From NCBI GenBank assembly GCA_035578905.1, contig JAQJVL010000524.1, positions 310,001 through 374,000 on the forward strand: a stretch of DNA of 64,000 nt, read 5' to 3'. Positions within the stretch are counted from its first letter, which is position 1; each line of letters begins with the position of its first letter. This document shows, one piece after another, positions 36,082 through 47,689 of this stretch. A program made the position numbers and the translations under genes. This stretch comes from Stictocephala bisonia. Lineage: Eukaryota; Arthropoda; Insecta; Hemiptera; Membracidae. The notes under the pieces are model-generated. The model saw only the letters and a list, made by a program, of their open reading frames with translations. It had not been told where the DNA came from and did no database searches.

Positions 36082-36471
36082 ATACTTTATGTTACACAAG
36101 TGAAGGAACATAATTTGAAAGTACAGAAAACGACTTATTTGTTTGCTAAGATTATTGTCAAACTGATTTTTAACGAACACTTCAGATTAAATGTTGAAGT
36201 TGTACTAGGTGATTATGTAAACTACCATTACTATAATACAAAATATGTAAAAATTATAGATTCAGTAACTAGAATTCAGATTAAAAGATCAAGATACATT
36301 CAAAGTTTAGTAGGAAGAGGTGTCCATTTCAATCTATTTACCGAAACTAATGATAATACGTATCCGTTATATATCCAAGGTCAAAACAATAATTTATTAT
36401 TTACTTTCAGACAACCGGATACCCATCACATTTTATGGCTTCAATTTCATGTCAGAAAGACTAAATTTTAG
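36082..36471 (+). CDS. Unidentified open frame, 130 codons
   Basis: This is the longest non-repeat, non-transposon open frame here with ordinary protein-like composition. It has no ATG at its start; the first in-frame GTG is at 36100. A different frame with ATG at 36032 runs 23 codons to TGA at 36101 and overlaps it, which would suit a frameshifted gene or an exon without its own start. The C-terminal part alternates polar and hydrophobic residues (NNNLLFTF, ILWLQFHV), suggesting beta strands. I recognise no family. A fragment of a host gene, transposon or old integrated sequence are all possible. Confidence 0.3.
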   Translation: MLYVTQVKEHNLKVQKTTYLFAKIIVKLIFNEHFRLNVEVVLGDYVNYHYYNTKYVKIIDSVTRIQIKRSRYIQSLVGRGVHFNLFTETNDNTYPLYIQGQNNNLLFTFRQPDTHHILWLQFHVRKTKF

Positions 36472-37148
36472 AATTTTATGGTCATCTTCAGTATATACTT
36501 CAATTTAATACCGTATGTGTTTAGTGTTTTAAAAGAATAGTTATCTGAAAAGTGATTAAATTACTTCTTGTTTTGACGACATTAAAACATTACGACCTGT
36601 ATTTGTGCATCGCTTATGTTTTTTGTAAGGGCATCAATGTACGAGTATTCATATTTGATTTATGTGCCTGTATCATTTTATATTTTTGGTCCGCACTATG
36701 CCGACTTGACTTCTGAAGTATCGTCGTGAGTTTTGTTTTCTGAGATGGGACAGATTACTGGCCTCATCGATTCTTTGAGTAATTTAGTTGTATTACTAAA
36801 GATATTTTTCTTATTTTTGTTGGTACACTATAGATCTGTTTGACTGATTGTCCAACATCGTTAGTGTCAAGTGGATGGTGTCCAACATAAGGGACATTGA
36901 ATTTCTGTGTTTTTGCTTTTATTCACTTTTCATATCCTTTTCATAATAATAACCTATATCATAATTTTCATATTGCAATTACCTTTTGTGTGAACATAAT
37001 TTCTTGAAACTGTAAGCCTCTATATCCATAACCGTGTAAACTCACACAACAATCAATATAACCTGTATTATGTATTAATGAACTTCATTAGTTATACTAG
37101 AGTACACTTTTACTTGTTTTGTATCAGACAAATGATGTGTCAGTTAGA
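36472..37148. other. Unassigned DNA
   Basis: No gene or element recognised. Confidence 0.5.
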
Positions 37149-37232
37149 ATGCCGAACACGACAGACTTAATGGGCGTCATCTGCGGCGTTGTATCAAAGA
37201 ACACACGCCTTCGCTGTATTGTCACGCCTTGA
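37149..37232 (+). CDS. Very small ORF in CpG-rich DNA
   Basis: A 27-codon frame from ATG 37149 (MPNTTDLMGVICGVV...) lies in the CpG-rich stretch that also holds the ORF at 37565. There is no family, and chance is likely. Confidence 0.12.
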   Translation: MPNTTDLMGVICGVVSKNTRLRCIVTP

Positions 37233-37564
37233 ATGTTGTCAGGCGGGTGGCCTACGAGGCATGCTAATTCACGCACTACATCTGTCGAATACATGAATTG
37301 CTCAGCATGTTATGACATCAGATTCATTTTACTGGAGCTTTTGTTTTGGTTAAGTAGAATCTGAAAGCAAATTCGGAATAATACAGAAAATATTGCACTT
37401 AAATTTTAAAACCATACGCGCGTTTCTGTATGTTATATGGAATAGTGTAACGGTTATTTGCGTACTGATATCACATTGAACATTGTGATATAATAATTTC
37501 TTCATAAATGTCACCAAGTATAACACACTGTGATCGTTAGCTGCATAATAGTTGACAAGAGTTC

Positions 37565-37723
37565 ATGACTGATTCGATCACAAACAAGACCTACGTCGTG
37601 GACGCCTCTCCGCGCATCGCTCACGCGCAGAGGGGAAATTACGTGCACTTGACGGAGTGTTTGAAGGGCATGCAGTTTAATAGATCAGCTGACGACACTT
37701 CATGTTTTACATTGCTGATATAA
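37565..37723 (+). CDS. Small CpG-rich ORF, possible exon
   Basis: A 52-codon frame begins MTDSITNKTYVVDASPRI and ends at TAA 37721-37723. Its codons use many C/G third positions, unlike the AT-rich surroundings, and it contains CCGCGC and CACGCGCAG. The start context is weak (T at -3) and no good donor is obvious, so the true exon limits may differ. No family is recognised. It is the best composition-based hint of host coding sequence around here. Confidence 0.28.
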   Translation: MTDSITNKTYVVDASPRIAHAQRGNYVHLTECLKGMQFNRSADDTSCFTLLI

Positions 37724-38559
37724 TCACGCCAGCTTTTTTGATCACTAGTCTTAGTATTTTCAGTCCATGACAACAATTTTCCAACACAAATTTCATTATA
37801 TGATAAATTAATTCATTTACTATGATCAACATTTTTTGTAAAATATTTGAGAAATTAATTCATTTATTATGATCAGAACTAAAAAAAAAAGTAATTACTA
37901 CATTTATAAGACATCTTGCTGACAATTTATGACACATTTAACTGCTGACTTATTAATTAATCGGTTCAGTGTGCGTGTGATGTGGGGGGGGGGGGGATAG
38001 TGGAATACCGAGGTAGGTGAAGTGGAGGGAAAGAAGCACAAATTGTTCTAACAGCGATATATTTAGTTTTTGGTCTGATTATACTGTATAATGCCTTTAT
38101 TAGCTATACACTTTAAGAACTCCCATCCACCCGACAGGCGGTTATGTCTAGTTGCACCGGCGGTTAAAGGAATTTATAAGGGTCGAAATAATCCTCTGTC
38201 CCTAGCATGTCTAGTTGCACCGGTGGTCATATCTGGGTCTCTTCAGGTAGAACGCACAGCCCTACCTAGACACACACCCATTCCGGTTGTTTTCCGTAAT
38301 TAACTGAAGAAAACAAAATTCTAATTCTAATACAGTATTGTTCATTTAGTATTGATTAGTTGTATAACAAGAGCAAGATTTAAAATTACTTTGTAGCTTG
38401 ACAAAATTTGATTTATAAATTGCTATAAACAGGGAATAACATGGAAATAAATAAAGTTACCAGTGAATTAGGGCGGAGGGTTGATAAGTGTTTATGTTAA
38501 CACGTTTTACAAAACGAGAGCACATGACATTCTTTTACTCGCTATGCTCTAATAAGGTC
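37724..38559. other. Unassigned DNA, G13 run and a two-copy repeat
   Basis: A run of 13 G is at 37984-37996. ATGTCTAGTTGCACCGG recurs at about 38144 and 38208. No gene recognised. Confidence 0.5.
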
Positions 38560-39085
38560 AGACGATAATCTGAAGGGGACGGGATGATTGGCACACATTT
38601 TTGGACCTTCTGCCCATGGCAGTATTGGCACAATCATTAGAGCGGAATAAGTAGGGTCAACTCGCCTGCTTGGAAAAGGCAGGATTGGCACAGTCGCTCG
38701 ACCAGGTAGACGCCATCGAACGAGGGAAAACGGGAATTTTATTATTCCCGTCAACTCTGCGTGGCAGTCATTTGCCCGTGATATAACAAATTTTTTAATT
38801 TAAACCTCACGTTAGGTTAGGTTAGGTTAGGTTAGGTTAGTTGCTTACTTCAATAAGCACCACAGCAGGGAATTTGCGGGGGCAAAAAAGTTCCCATTTT
38901 CCCGCATTCTGGCCACCTGGCTGCTACTACCTGGCCGGGCGGTGTGTGCCAATCGTGCCTTTCTGAAACTTACAGGTTGACCCTTCTTAATCCCCTCTAA
39001 TGACTGTGCCAAAAGTGCCATTCCAAATCGGCCAAAAATGTGTGCCAATCGTTCTACGGCCAATCTGAAGCAAAGACCAACAATC
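38560..39085. repeat. About 200-bp inverted repeat enclosing TTAGG repeats
   Basis: The left arm (about 38560-38755) and right arm (about 38865-39080) are inverted copies. GATTGGCACACATTTTTGG (from about 38585) mirrors CCAAAAATGTGTGCCAATC (near 39034), and words such as GGGTCAAC and CCAGGTAG also pair. The arms are GC-richer than the flanks. The structure resembles a foldback or MITE-type element, but outer boundaries and target duplication are unclear. Open frames across the arms are artefacts. Confidence 0.75.
38811..38840. repeat. Interstitial (TTAGG)6-type telomeric repeat
   Basis: Six uninterrupted GTTAG pentamers, the arthropod telomere motif, lie between the arms of the surrounding inverted repeat. 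It is too short and internal to be a telomere. Confidence 0.95.
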
Positions 39086-39889
39086 GTGATTAAGAGCATT
39101 AAATGTTGAAAATAAGTACTACACTGTACATTTTATCTTAACGTTGATAGCAGTTGTATGGTTAGTTTAGTTTTACGACTGTCAGTATATTAGCACAGTA
39201 AGAGAAGTTTCTTATTCTTTATTAGTAGTAGGATATTTCTCCCAAAGTGGGACAATCTCTCCTTCTTTTTTAATGAATTATGCTCTGAAACGAAAAACTA
39301 ATAACTGCATCATTTTTATTTAATGAGGGGAGACTATGTGTTAGCTCACCTTTTTCTAATTTAACTGGTCTTTAGAATGCCATGTAAATTTTTATTTTAA
39401 ATGACTACTGAAACGTTTATTTTGAGGGAATCTTCCTAGTAAAGTGGCTAGCACTCCTGATTTCAATGCAGAAGGTATATTGAAAAGAGTTGATATATCG
39501 GAGGGCCAACTAAATTTAGCTTGATATTTTTATCGTTGTCCCGTAAAAATAGTTAAAATAAAAGTTTAGAGTTTAAATGATTCTATAACATTAAAAATGT
39601 TTAATATTTTATATTTGTACTATGAATGATTAAATTGTAAACTGCAGTAACAAACAAAGCTTGTATTTTTAGACCAATTAGTCTAATTTAGTTTAAAAAT
39701 TATCCTTACCACTTTAAATAAATTAATACAATTCTTTTAAGTCCTCTTAAGATATCTTGAATTATTTTAATGTCATTGGAGAAATCAGTCCCAGCCGCCT
39801 TTTAAGTTAAGAAAAGGTTATTGTAGGTCTTGACAAGAAGGCATATTTACGAAGAGAAATTAGCTGCGAGAAATAGACCTCCTGAAGGA
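39086..39889. other. Unassigned AT-rich DNA
   Basis: No feature recognised. Confidence 0.5.
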
Positions 39890-42800
39890 CTGGCCTTAGA
39901 GCGATCTCCGACGGTTCTTATATGACGTGCTTCAGTTGACATGTCTGGTTCTGATGTTAACACATTCTTTATAGTTGTAAGGCGTAAACAAGGTATGAGT
40001 GTAAGAATTATCGTTCTTACTTCCTATAGCTTGATTGGCCTTAGAGCGATCTCCGACGGTTCTTATATGACGTGCTTCAGTTGACATGTCTGGCTCTGAT
40101 GTTAACACATTCTTTATAGTTGTAAGACGTAAACAAGGTATGAGTTTGAGAATTATCGTTCTTACTTCCTTTAGCTTAATTGGCCTTAGAGCGATCTCCG
40201 ACGGTTCTTATGTGGTGGTGCTTCAGTTGACATGTCTGGTTCTGATGTTAACACATTCTTTATAGTTGTAAGACGTAAACAAGGTATGAGTTTGAGAATT
40301 ATCGTTCTTACTTCCTTTAGCTTAATTGGCCTTAGAGCGATCTCCGACGGTTCTTATATGACGTGCTTCAGTTGACATGTCTGGTTCTGATGTTAACACA
40401 TTTTTTATAGTTGTAAGACGTAAACAAGGTATGAGTGTAAGAATTATCGTTTTCACTTCCTTTAGCTTAATTGCCCTTAGAGCGATCTCCGACGGTTCTT
40501 ATATGACGTTGCTTCAGTTGACATGTCTGGCTCTGATGTTAACACATTCTTTATAGTTGTAAGACGTAAACAAGGTATGAGTGTAAGAATTATCGATCTT
40601 ACTTCCTATAGCTTGATTGGCCTTAGAGCAATCTCCGACGGTTCTTATGTGGTGGTGCTTCAGTTGACATGTCTGGTTCTGATGTTAACACATTTTTTAT
40701 AGTTGTAAGAAGTAAACAAGGTATGAGTTAGAGAATTATCGTTCTTACTCCCTCTAACTTAATTGGCCTTAGAGCGATCTCCGACGGTTCTTATATGACG
40801 TGCTTCAGTTGACATGTCTGGTTCTGATGTTCACACATTTTTTATAGTTGTAAGACGTAAACAAGGTATGAGTGTAAGAATTATCGTTTTCACTTTCTTT
40901 AGCTTAATTGCCCTTAGAGCGATCTCCGACGGTTCTTATGTGGTGGTGCTTCAGTTGACATGTCTGGTTCTGATGTTAACACATTTTTTATAGTTGTAAG
41001 AAGTAAACAAGGTATGAGTTTGAGAATTATCGTTCTTACTTCCTTTAGCTTAATTGCCCTTAGAGCGATCTCCGACGGTTCTTATGTGGTGGTGCTTCAG
41101 TTGACATGTCTGGTTCTGATGTTAACACATTCTTTATAGTTGTAAGACGTAAACAAGGTATGAGTTTGAGAATTATCGTTCTTACTTCCTTTAACTTGAT
41201 TGGCCTTAGAGCGATCTCCGACGGTTCTTATATGGCGGTGCTTCAGTTGACGTCTGGTTCTGATGTTAACACATTTTTTATAGTTGTAAGAAGTAAACAA
41301 GGTATGAGTTTGAGAATTATCGTTCTTACTTCCTTTAGCTTAATTTCCCTTAGAGCGATCTCCGACGGTTCTTATGTGGTGGTGCTTCAGTTGACGTCTG
41401 GTTCTGATTTTAACACATTCTTTATAGTTGTAAGAAGTAAACAAGGTATGAGTTTGAGAATTATCGTTCTTACTTCCTTTAGCTTGACTGGCCTTAGAGC
41501 GATCTCCGACGGTTCTTATGTGGTGGTGCTTCAGTTGACATGTCTGGTTCTGATGTTAACACATTTTTTATAGTTGTAAGAAGTAAACAAGGTATGAGTT
41601 TGAGAATTATCGTTCTTACTTCCTTTAGCTTAATTGCCCTGAGAGCGATCTCCGACGGTTCTTATGTGGTGGTGCTTCAGTTGACATGTCTGGTTCTGAT
41701 GTTAACACATTTTTTATAGTTGTAAGAAGTAAACAAGGTATGAGTTTGAGAATTATCGTTCTTACTTCCTTTAACTTAATTGGCCTTAGAGCGATCTCCG
41801 ACGGTTCTTATGTGGCGGTGCTTCAGTTGACGTCTGGTTCTGATGTTAACACATTTTTTATAGTTGTAAGACGTAAACAAGGTATGAGTGTAAGAATTAT
41901 CGTTTTCACTTCCTTTAGCTTAATTGGCCTTAGAGCGATCTCCGACGGTTCTTATGTGGCGGTGCTTCAGTTGACGTCTGGTTCTGATTTTAACACATTC
42001 TTTATAGTTGTAAGACGTAAACAAGGTATGAGTTTGAGAATTATCGTTCTTACTTCCTTTAACTTAATTGGCCTTAGAGTGATCTCCGACGGTTCTTATA
42101 TGACGTTGCTTCAGTTGACGTCTGGTTCTGATGTTAACACATTCTTTATAGTTGTAAGACGTAAACAAGGTATGAGTTTGAGAATTATCGTTCTTACTTC
42201 CTTTAACTTGATTGGTCTTAGAGTGATCTCCGACGGTTCTTATATGACGTTGCTTCAGTTGACGTCTGGCTCTGATGTTAACACATTCTTTATAGTTGTA
42301 AGACGTAAACAAGGTATGAGTTTGAGAATTATCGTTCTTACTTCCTTTAACTTAATTGGCCTTAGAGCGATCTCCGACGGTTCTTATGTGGCGGTGCTTC
42401 AGTTGACGTCTGGTTCTGATGTTAACACATTCTTTATAGTTGTAAGACGTAAACAAGGTATGAGTTTGAGAATTATCGTTCTTACTTCCTTTAACTTGAT
42501 TGGCCTTAGAGCGATCTACGACGGTTCTTATGCGGCGGTGCTTCAGTTGACGTCTGGTTCTGATTTTAACACATTCTTTATAGTTGTAAGACGTAAACAA
42601 GGTATGAGTTTGAGAATTATCGTTCTTACTTCCTTTAACTTAATTGGCCTTAGAGCGATCTCCGACGGTTCTTATGTGGCGGTGCTTCAGTTGACGTCTG
42701 GCTCTGATGTTAACACATTCTTTATAGTTGTAAGACGTAAACAAGGTATGAGTTTGAGAATTATCGTTCTTACTTCCTTTAACTTAATTGGCCTTAGAGC

Positions 42801-43353
42801 GATCTCCGACGGTTCTTATGTGGCGGTGCTTCAGTTGACGTCTGGTTCTGATGTTAACACATTCTTTATAGTTGTAAGACGTAAACAAGGAATGAGTTTG
42901 AGAATTATCGTTCTTACTTCCTTTAACTTGATTGGCCTTAGAGCGATCTACGACGGTTCTTATGCGGCGGTGCTTCAGTTGACGTCTGGTTCTGATTTTA
43001 ACACATTCTTTATAGTTGTAAGACGTAAACAAGGTATGAGTTTGAGAATTATCGTTCTTACTTCCTTTAATTTAATTGGCCTTAGAGCGATCTCCGACGG
43101 TTCTTATGTGGCGGTGCTTCAGTTGACGTCTGGCTCTGATGTTAACACATTCTTTATAGTTGTAAGACGTAAACAAGGTATGAGTGTAAGAATTATCGTT
43201 CTTACTTCCTTTAGCTTAATTGGCCTTAGAGCGATCTCCGACGGTTCTTATGTGACGGTGCTTCAGTTGACATGTCTGGTTCTGATGTTAACACATTCTT
43301 TATAGTTGTAAGAAGTAAACAAGGTATGAGTTTGAGAATTATCGTTCTTACTT
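39890..43353. repeat. 144-146 bp satellite array, 24 copies
   Basis: The word TTAGAG-GATCTCCGACGGTTC marks 24 units. Units in the proximal part (to about 41200) mostly carry TTGACATGTCTGG and other one- or two-base indels and break frame. Most units from about 41200 to 43270 carry TTGACGTCTGG, are exactly 144 bp, and so keep one 48-codon frame open (longest 539 codons, 41686-43305), with shorter open frames on the reverse strand. Variation between units includes many amino-acid changes and there is no promoter, signal or unique flank, so I read this as noncoding satellite. Confidence 0.95.
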
Positions 43354-44522
43354 TTAATGACGTACATTAAATTTTTTTTAATGTCTTAAAGTTTCTTTCA
43401 TTATTTAATTTTTTTCTTGTTATTTAAAGAATGACACATTGAATATACAGTAGTATAAAGGAAAGCCCTCAACTCCAGGGTTAATTGATTTTTCTATGGA
43501 TTATGCTATTTAATTGGTCTGAACATAACAGGGTAGGCTTATGACTAAATTATGAGCCCCACGTCGTAAAAGGTGCTTAAAGAAAGCATAAAATAGTGTT
43601 TCGCATAGTCCTTCCCTTTTTTATTTATTCTTTATGCAGAACAAGAAATGAGTATAAGTTTTGTAGTACAAAGTCAAGGTAACAAAAGTGACGTTTACAC
43701 GTGTCTGGGCTATCGGCTGGGCAGGAGCTTGTCTTGGTGATTTATTTATTTAGTAGGCATAAAATAAACATGTACGTATTTGATATAAAAGTTATATAGG
43801 TTTGATATAATTGGTTTATGTTTAGATAAAGCTGAAAAAGTTATTAGTAGTAGACAACGTGTGCTTATTTAAGGACATAATTATCCCTCCCCCTCTCCCA
43901 TTAACTAGTATTAGTATTATAGGATGTTTAGTACAACATCTAACTATTTGATTCTGTAACAAAAAGTATTTCGATACTTATAGTTAGTCATAATTTATTA
44001 TTATATTATAATTGGTTTTTATATTGACATAACGGTCTAATTTATTTATACTAAGCGTTGATTTATGTGTGTTTGTATCTATAACATTATAATCCTCATA
44101 TCAACCCATTTCAGAATTTCGTTTAGGACTAATTTAAAATGAGCGATGCATTTTAAAATATACTTATTAATATGTGTTACCTAAATAATGAAATAAATTA
44201 TTTAGTTAGTTTATTTAAATAAATTATAGCGCAAATAAGTTTGAATACATCCCGATTTAGTAAGGGATTTCTGCAACACGTTTGAAGACTAGCACAAAGA
44301 CCTTTCCGATATCGTCTACATTAGTCTTAGCTAAGCCCCTTTGCGCGGCATTAAAGTGATATTTTTGCTAATGGAACTGCGAGGATAATCCTTTATACAT
44401 ACAGTAGAATACAATTACTGTATTACGTTTAGATTACAGCGTTGAAAGTGAACATCTCCTTTTTCGATTATAAAATCAATGAATAATTACTTCTCATTTT
44501 TTATAAGTAATAAACGTAGTTC
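43354..44522. other. Unassigned AT-rich DNA
   Basis: No gene or element recognised. Confidence 0.5.
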
Positions 44523-44975
44523 GTTGTATGGATGATTGGAAGTTCCGTCAACGTCATACGTGTATTGTGATGGAAGTTCCGTACGCCATGTGTATTGTGG
44601 TAGGAAGGCCCGCCAATGTCATACGTGCATTGGTGGATAGGAGGTTCGCACACGTCATGCGTGTATTGTGGATGGGAGTACGCCATGTGTATTGTGATAG
44701 GAAGGACCGCCAACGTCATACGTGCATTGGTGGGTAGGAGGTTCGCACACATGGGAGATCCTTACGCCATGTGTATTGTGGTAGGAAGGACCGCCAATGT
44801 CATACGTGCATTGGTCGGTAGGAGGTTCGCACACGTCATGCGTGTATTGTGGATGGGAGATCCGTACGTCACGTGTATTGTAGTAGGAAGGACCGTAAAC
44901 GTCATACGTGCATTGGTGGGTGGAGGTCAGTCAACGTCATACGTCGTTTGTGGGAGGGAGACGTGTATTGTGGAT
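44523..44975. repeat. Irregular minisatellite of 30-35 bp units in a higher-order pattern
   Basis: CGTCATACGTG(C/T)ATTG, CGCCATGTGTATTG and GGAGGTTCGCACACGTCA words alternate, with a larger repeat of about 170-190 bp. Long open frames on both strands are products of the repeat. Confidence 0.88.
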
Positions 44976-45553
44976 GTGGCACTTGTGAGGATTGTACAGT
45001 GTGTTAGCTGGGATTAAGGCAAGTGGACAGAAAGTGTGCATGAGCCGAATAAATGGCCTCACCAGATGTTAAACCATTGTGACAGCTGATTTATTACAGC
45101 TAAAATTACGTTCTGTGGTCGGGGAGAGTTAACGGCCTCAGCCCAAAGACCCACATTTCATAGACCCCCTTTCTCCGAGTAAAGCAGCATGTGGTTTTGC
45201 AGAATAAATCTAATTATACTTTTCCTTTTTGCAGTCACTGTTGAATAAATTATGTATTCAAAAACACCCTATTTAGTTACATGACGATAATATATTTCGC
45301 TAGTATTAGTCAAGCGTCGAAGGAAACCTGAAAATGTTCTTATAGTCTTCGCCAAACACGGACTTTTGTAATTCTGATAGGTTTATGACGTTGAACTTAC
45401 AAATTGTGGTACATCAGTGGAATTCATGTACAGTGCTTTGCCTAATGACGGAAGTAATACAAACTGACACTTAAAAATTACCAATCAATCTATTTTTTAA
45501 GGGAATTCTTTTGGGCCTAAAAAAATAAATTAACAATATATATATGTACAAAG
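44976..45553. other. Unassigned DNA
   Basis: No gene or element recognised. Confidence 0.5.
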
Positions 45554-46048
45554 GTTTTGCCCAAAATGCGCAAACAACAAGGGAGAAGAGACTATCTTGT
45601 GTGAGAAACTTAATCCCGATGTCCTAGTTTTTACTCAACATGTTAACACCAGCAACAAAACTAAATTAAAAATCCTGTATTAGCAAATTTCAATTGCCGC
45701 ACATCCTCCAAAAGTGTAGTTTTAGAATTTATAAAAAAAGTACGCTTTCTTACTCTTCAAAGAGTGAAACAGGCTTACGGTATCAACTGACAAATTTCAA
45801 AATGATTGGGGTAAAAGTTCAAACTAACCTGTAATTGTTGGAGAACTCCCGCTGGAAACGATGAGCTTTTTATGCCGAAATTTGAAAAACTATTACCGGA
45901 TGTCATAAAGAAAAGGCTCAGCTTCGTCGCCATGGGGTTTGATATTGGTACTCTTGATATTAATGGTCCGGTCTCAACACAGCTACAAGATTTGTTCAAG
46001 TCTTTCGGAATGGTCGATCAGTTTTCCATCGAAAGTGCTCAGGTGTAA
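45554..46048 (+). pseudogene. Decayed LINE endonuclease fragment
   Basis: The frame at 45842-46048 reads FVAMGFDIGTLDINGPVS then LQDLFKSFGMVDQFS. This matches the endonuclease block GDFNIDxL...LxxLLxSFxMxxxxxxPTR of CR1/Jockey-type LINEs with the aspartate of GDFN altered. Further upstream (about 45580-45660) LNPDVLVFTQH resembles the PDVLxLTEHW block in another frame. No RT follows. Confidence 0.75.
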
Positions 46049-46186
46049 TTAATTTAATAGCTGTATTACTTTTTATGGGTCAGAATATACCTTCTAGTTT
46101 ATAAAAAGCCAAAGTATGAGGGTTCCAAAACGTATAAAATGATGTCTCACTTAAATTTACTACCAATGTCCCTCTTTTTTATTTAA

Positions 46187-46889
46187 GGGAGCTGATCTGG
46201 TTTGCGCAATCTGTATATTATGGTCTTAGAAAAAATTTTCCATCTTTAAATGTTGACCAATCAATTTGAAATTTGTAGGTTAGGTTTTTAATATATTTCT
46301 TCAATTTAAAAAATATTTCAAGACTAGAAACTAAAAATATACAGGTTAACAGTTTTTCTAATGAAAACAGTTTTCTTTAAATGTTTTGAAAGGATTATTC
46401 TGTTTCTTGAAATGTCCTTAATATTAAAATTTTTCATAATCACTAGGCAACAGAAAAGTCGCATGAACTAAAATTATAACAATATTAAACGAATTAAATG
46501 TTTTGAGGAAGATTTTATTGATAAAATCTGAAAATATAGTATTTTATTAGGGTAATATACAAAAAGTTATAACCACTATACCTACCATAGTAATTTTAGT
46601 TTAGGGCATTCACACAGTTATAACACAGATGTGGTGAACGTTTTTTTAAATATAGTTTTTGAAATATTATGTAAATAGTACAAAAAAACACATTTTGCGG
46701 AACATTGCCGTAATGGTCAGAAAATTATTCTAAAATCGCTATGTACCAGCGTTAAATTTGTATCCATAACTTGGTAAAAAATTCCTAGACCTATAAGAGT
46801 TGGATGAAAATGTTCGGTAGTACACGTACAAAAATAAAAAATATATTTAAAAATTTGGGTAAAAAATATTTTTTACTAGATCAGCCCCC
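46187..46889. mobile_element. MITE-like element with TTAA target duplication
   Basis: TTAA at 46183-46186 and 46890-46893 flank imperfect inverted ends GGGAGCTGATCTGG and CTAGATCAGCCCCC (12 of 14 match). The 703-bp interior is AT-rich and has no transposase. A TTAA target is characteristic of the piggyBac superfamily, but the termini start GGG rather than CCC, so the assignment is tentative. Confidence 0.6.
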
Positions 46890-46893
46890 TTAA

Positions 46894-47290
46894 GAAAATT
46901 GAAAATCTATGGCCCCCAGTCGTTAAAAAATCAAATGAGCATCACGGTCGAACTAAAGAAACCTTATGTTTCAAAACATAAACAGTTGGGACAGATAAAT
47001 ATTATGTCCTCTCCTACAGCCCGATAAAAAAATAAATCCAAAAAATCAGAGGTTGACTTGACTAAACAAAAAACTGTAACAGGTAATTAAATAGTTTTCG
47101 AAAAATTCTTAATGTTTCATAATATGATCAAGTGGGGCTTATATTATTTATTGGAATATGATGAAATTATTAATTAGAGGATGAGTGATTCCCACTTTCC
47201 AAAAATTAAAATGGCCGACAACTTGGACCACCAATTAGTGGTTAAAATAACAATCGAGTGGGACATCTTACTAAACTGTCTATGAGTGTT
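46894..47290. other. Unassigned DNA
   Basis: No feature recognised. Confidence 0.5.
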
Positions 47291-47412
47291 ACCCACCCAC
47301 ACATACACATACGGTGGTATTAACCCACCCACCCTCCCATAGACGTAAGTTGGTATGGATACACTTAACCACCCATTGACGTACGTTGGTATGGACCCAC
47401 CCACCATCCCAT
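47291..47412. repeat. 36-bp minisatellite, about 3 copies, shared with 18.7 kb
   Basis: TGGTAT words lie at 47315, 47351 and 47387. Unit sequence (ACCCACCC, CATA-AC-TA, TTGGTAT) and period match 18663-18732. Confidence 0.8.
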
Positions 47413-47689
47413 ACATATACAATAATGATGACAGTGGTATTAACAAATAGAAAGTATATTTTCTTAACAGTCTATGATTTAAGTTACGAATAGAAGAAAA
47501 TACACAAATATGAGGACGTGTGAAATTTATGGTGGAGTGTGAAAGTTTGATGTTTGGTGGTAGTTAAATGTTCATACATATGTTTAGAGTATGTAATGTA
47601 CTTAATCTTTAAGAGCAAGTTTGAAATAAGTTAGCCGTGACACAGGTAGATGGACGGAGGAATTTCTTGGGTGGTTTGTATTATTAATT

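Noticed and set aside
38811..38840. True telomere
   Set aside because: Only six units, flanked on both sides by ordinary sequence.
41106..43305. Long open frames of 155 and 539 codons, read as a repeat-protein gene
   Set aside because: They come from a 144-bp satellite period. Neighbouring units break the frame, both strands are open, and no unique flanking coding sequence exists.
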